From NCBI RefSeq assembly GCF_003937915.1, contig NZ_RHUM01000001.1, positions 248,001 to 312,000 of the forward strand: a DNA stretch of 64,000 nucleotides, in the 5' to 3' direction. This document shows positions 62,875 through 64,000 of this stretch, in pieces (position 1 is the first letter of the stretch; each line of letters starts with the position of its first letter). The notes under the pieces were generated by a model. The model was not told where the DNA came from. It made no database searches and saw only the letters and a program-made list of their open reading frames with translations. Source of the stretch: Erwinia sp. 198 (GTDB lineage Bacteria; Pseudomonadota; Gammaproteobacteria; Enterobacterales; Enterobacteriaceae). A program made the translations under genes and the position numbers.

Positions 62875-63758
62875 ACTACTTCCTCTGCGCGATTGACCTG
62901 TCTTTCTTTATTGATATAGCGTCTGAACAATTCACGGGTAGCGTAAATAGGGCCAACGCCCAGCAGCGCATAGCCCAGCTTGATAATGAACTGCGAAATA
63001 ATCATGGTTTTAATCGTCTCCATGCTGAGCACGTTGTGAAAGGCCAGCGTACAGAAAATCACGCTATCAAGAGCCGAAGCGATGACGTTACTGGTCAGCA
63101 CGCGAACAAAAAGAAAGCGCGAGTTGGTCAGCTCTTTTATTTTGCACAGGATCAGTGAGTTAATATTTTCCGACACCAGATACGCGGCCGAAGAGGCGAA
63201 CAGCACGGAGACAATGCTGTTGACAAAGGTGGCGTAGGAGATATTCAGCTCCCACTCTTTCAGGCCGGGTAAAAGACTGGTCAGCCACAGGCCCGCCACA
63301 AACAGCGTATTAGAAATAAATGAAATAAATATCGTTCTTCTCGCCATTCTCAGGCCGTAAAACTCATTGATAATATCCACCAGGATAAACGAGAGCGGAT
63401 AGAAAAAAATGGCGGGCGGTACCACGAAATTCACCACGGGGATCTGAACGGGTTTTACGCCGCTCACGGTGCTGAGCGTATAAATAACCGTCAGTGCAAT
63501 GCTGATAATCAGATAGGCGTACCAGGAGCGTTCATGCCTGTCGCCAATATCATAAGAAGTCACGGTGCTGTTATCGCCATAAAGGCGACGGTAAAGGGAT
63601 TTCAGTTCATGCCGGTTAAAATCATCCGTGATTTCGCTGCTTTCCAGCTCGGGCAGGCCGATGCTGATATGCTTGCCGGTCGCCAGCACCATGACGTTGG
63701 CCGTAATCACATCCGAGCGTGTAAAGCCCAACAGCTTATACTTCTTGTTTTGTTCCAT
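62871..63758 (-). CDS. Queuosine precursor transporter (YhhQ/VUT family) with N-terminal extension
   Basis: A 295-residue membrane protein. Residues about 80-290 carry the VUT/YhhQ fold with six hydrophobic helices and the family blocks [22 protein letters not shown] and [20 protein letters not shown]. Such proteins take up preQ0/preQ1. The first roughly 75 residues are soluble ([20 protein letters not shown] and a charged helix) and are absent from the 221-residue E. coli YhhQ. Overlap with queF supports precursor salvage as the role. Confidence 0.87.
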   Translation of the reverse strand: MEQNKKYKLLGFTRSDVITANVMVLATGKHISIGLPELESSEITDDFNRHELKSLYRRLYGDNSTVTSYDIGDRHERSWYAYLIISIALTVIYTLSTVSGVKPVQIPVVNFVVPPAIFFYPLSFILVDIINEFYGLRMARRTIFISFISNTLFVAGLWLTSLLPGLKEWELNISYATFVNSIVSVLFASSAAYLVSENINSLILCKIKELTNSRFLFVRVLTSNVIASALDSVIFCTLAFHNVLSMETIKTMIISQFIIKLGYALLGVGPIYATRELFRRYINKERQVNRAEEVV

Positions 63759-63776
63759 GCAGAACAGTCCTTAGGG

Positions 63777-64000
63777 TTATTGGATTCTTTCTTCGATAAT
63801 GGCGCCCAGCAGGGAGGCTTCCTCAGCGCCGGAGTAGATATCACTGACAAATAGCGCCTGAGTCGGGGAAGAAAACAGCGCCAGCTGTTTTTCCTGTGGC
63901 GGCGTATGGCGTTTGATAATAAGCACATCGCCAGGAAAAAACAGGTTACCCAGATTCCTTTCAACCTGTAGCGCGACTGTGTTAGCGGCCTCACCAAAAA
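63777..64000 (-). CDS. C-terminal part of an S24/LexA-like regulator (5' end outside window)
   Basis: The minus-strand frame is open from the window edge to TAA 63777-63779. It encodes about 73 residues: LQVERNLGNLFFPGDVLIIK, then TPPQEKQLALFSSPTQALFV and ASLLGAIIEERIQ. The F-x-x-GD-x-L-I-I pattern recalls the C-terminal dimerisation/peptidase domain of phage-type repressors (S24). The catalytic residues are not visible, so the assignment is tentative. It ends 19 bases before the transporter start on the same strand, so it probably regulates or co-transcribes with the transporter and queF. Confidence 0.55.
   Translation of the reverse strand, partial: FGEAANTVALQVERNLGNLFFPGDVLIIKRHTPPQEKQLALFSSPTQALFVSDIYSGAEEASLLGAIIEERIQ

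Noticed and set aside
63707-63997. 96-codon minus-strand frame at the right edge
   Set aside because: Random Arg/Cys/Trp-rich composition; the neighbouring frame ending at 63777 is more protein-like.

Overview
The window reads as chromosomal DNA of a gammaproteobacterium of the order Enterobacterales, most likely an Erwiniaceae relative (Pantoea, Mixta or Erwinia-like). The reasons are a complete pqqABCDEF set, an E. coli-like puu putrescine cluster, a hmuRSTUV haem locus, two chaperone-usher fimbrial operons and strongly enterobacterial protein sequences. Genus is inference. Most of the DNA is GC-rich and densely coding. AT-rich stretches mark accessory DNA at about 20.2-22.7 kb, 35.7-41.7 kb, 42.9-51 kb and 52.4-53 kb. 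I saw no rRNA or tRNA gene, CRISPR array, intact insertion sequence or phage module.

Layout. 0-2.2 kb: end of a malonate decarboxylase operon (mdcF partial, mdcG, mdcH). 2.6-10.3 kb: Tat-exported oxalate decarboxylase, periplasmic acid phosphatase, a lipoprotein, an eroded gene, SRPBCC and GNAT proteins, ferritin with Fur-like boxes, an Nlp-like regulator and a chemoreceptor. 10.4-16 kb: pqqFEDCBA on the minus strand, including the 23-residue pqqA and a hairpin between pqqA and pqqB. 16-20 kb: M19 dipeptidase, AraC regulator and NepI-like exporter. 20-22.6 kb: a small antibacterial island with a Tlde1-type toxin/immunity pair and an MccPDI-like microcin, apparently frameshifted, with a candidate immunity gene. 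23-27.5 kb: DUF4142, PRISE-type reductase, a small unknown protein, an MFS exporter and a SelW-like protein. 27.7-33.8 kb: hmuRSTUV haem uptake. 33.8-35.7 kb: an isolated PBP2 paralogue.

36.3-41.7 kb: fimbrial operon 1 (pilin, chaperone, usher, tip adhesin, plus a decayed second adhesin). Then come an old yellow enzyme and, on the opposite strand, fimbrial operon 2 (43.6-48.8 kb) flanked by a LuxR-type and a winged-helix regulator. 49.9-50.3 kb holds two truncated gene ends that look like the scar of a deleted divergent LysR regulator/dehydrogenase pair. 51-52.7 kb: a small anchored protein, arylamine N-acetyltransferase and an orphan bacteriocin-type peptide. 53-62 kb: MocR regulator, puuE, puuP, puuA, puuD, puuR, puuB, with puuC reduced to a short 3' scar. 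62-64 kb: queF, a queuosine-precursor transporter with an N-terminal extension, and a partial regulator-like gene running off the end.

How the parts work together. pqq genes make the PQQ cofactor for periplasmic dehydrogenases that must lie elsewhere. hmu and ftnA handle iron uptake and storage under apparent Fur control. puu genes turn putrescine towards GABA and succinate semialdehyde but lack the local aldehyde dehydrogenase. The strongest new leads are the split MccPDI-like microcin with its immunity gene, the second orphan microcin-like peptide, the orphan Tlde1 pair, and the two deletion scars (puuC and the LysR/dehydrogenase pair).
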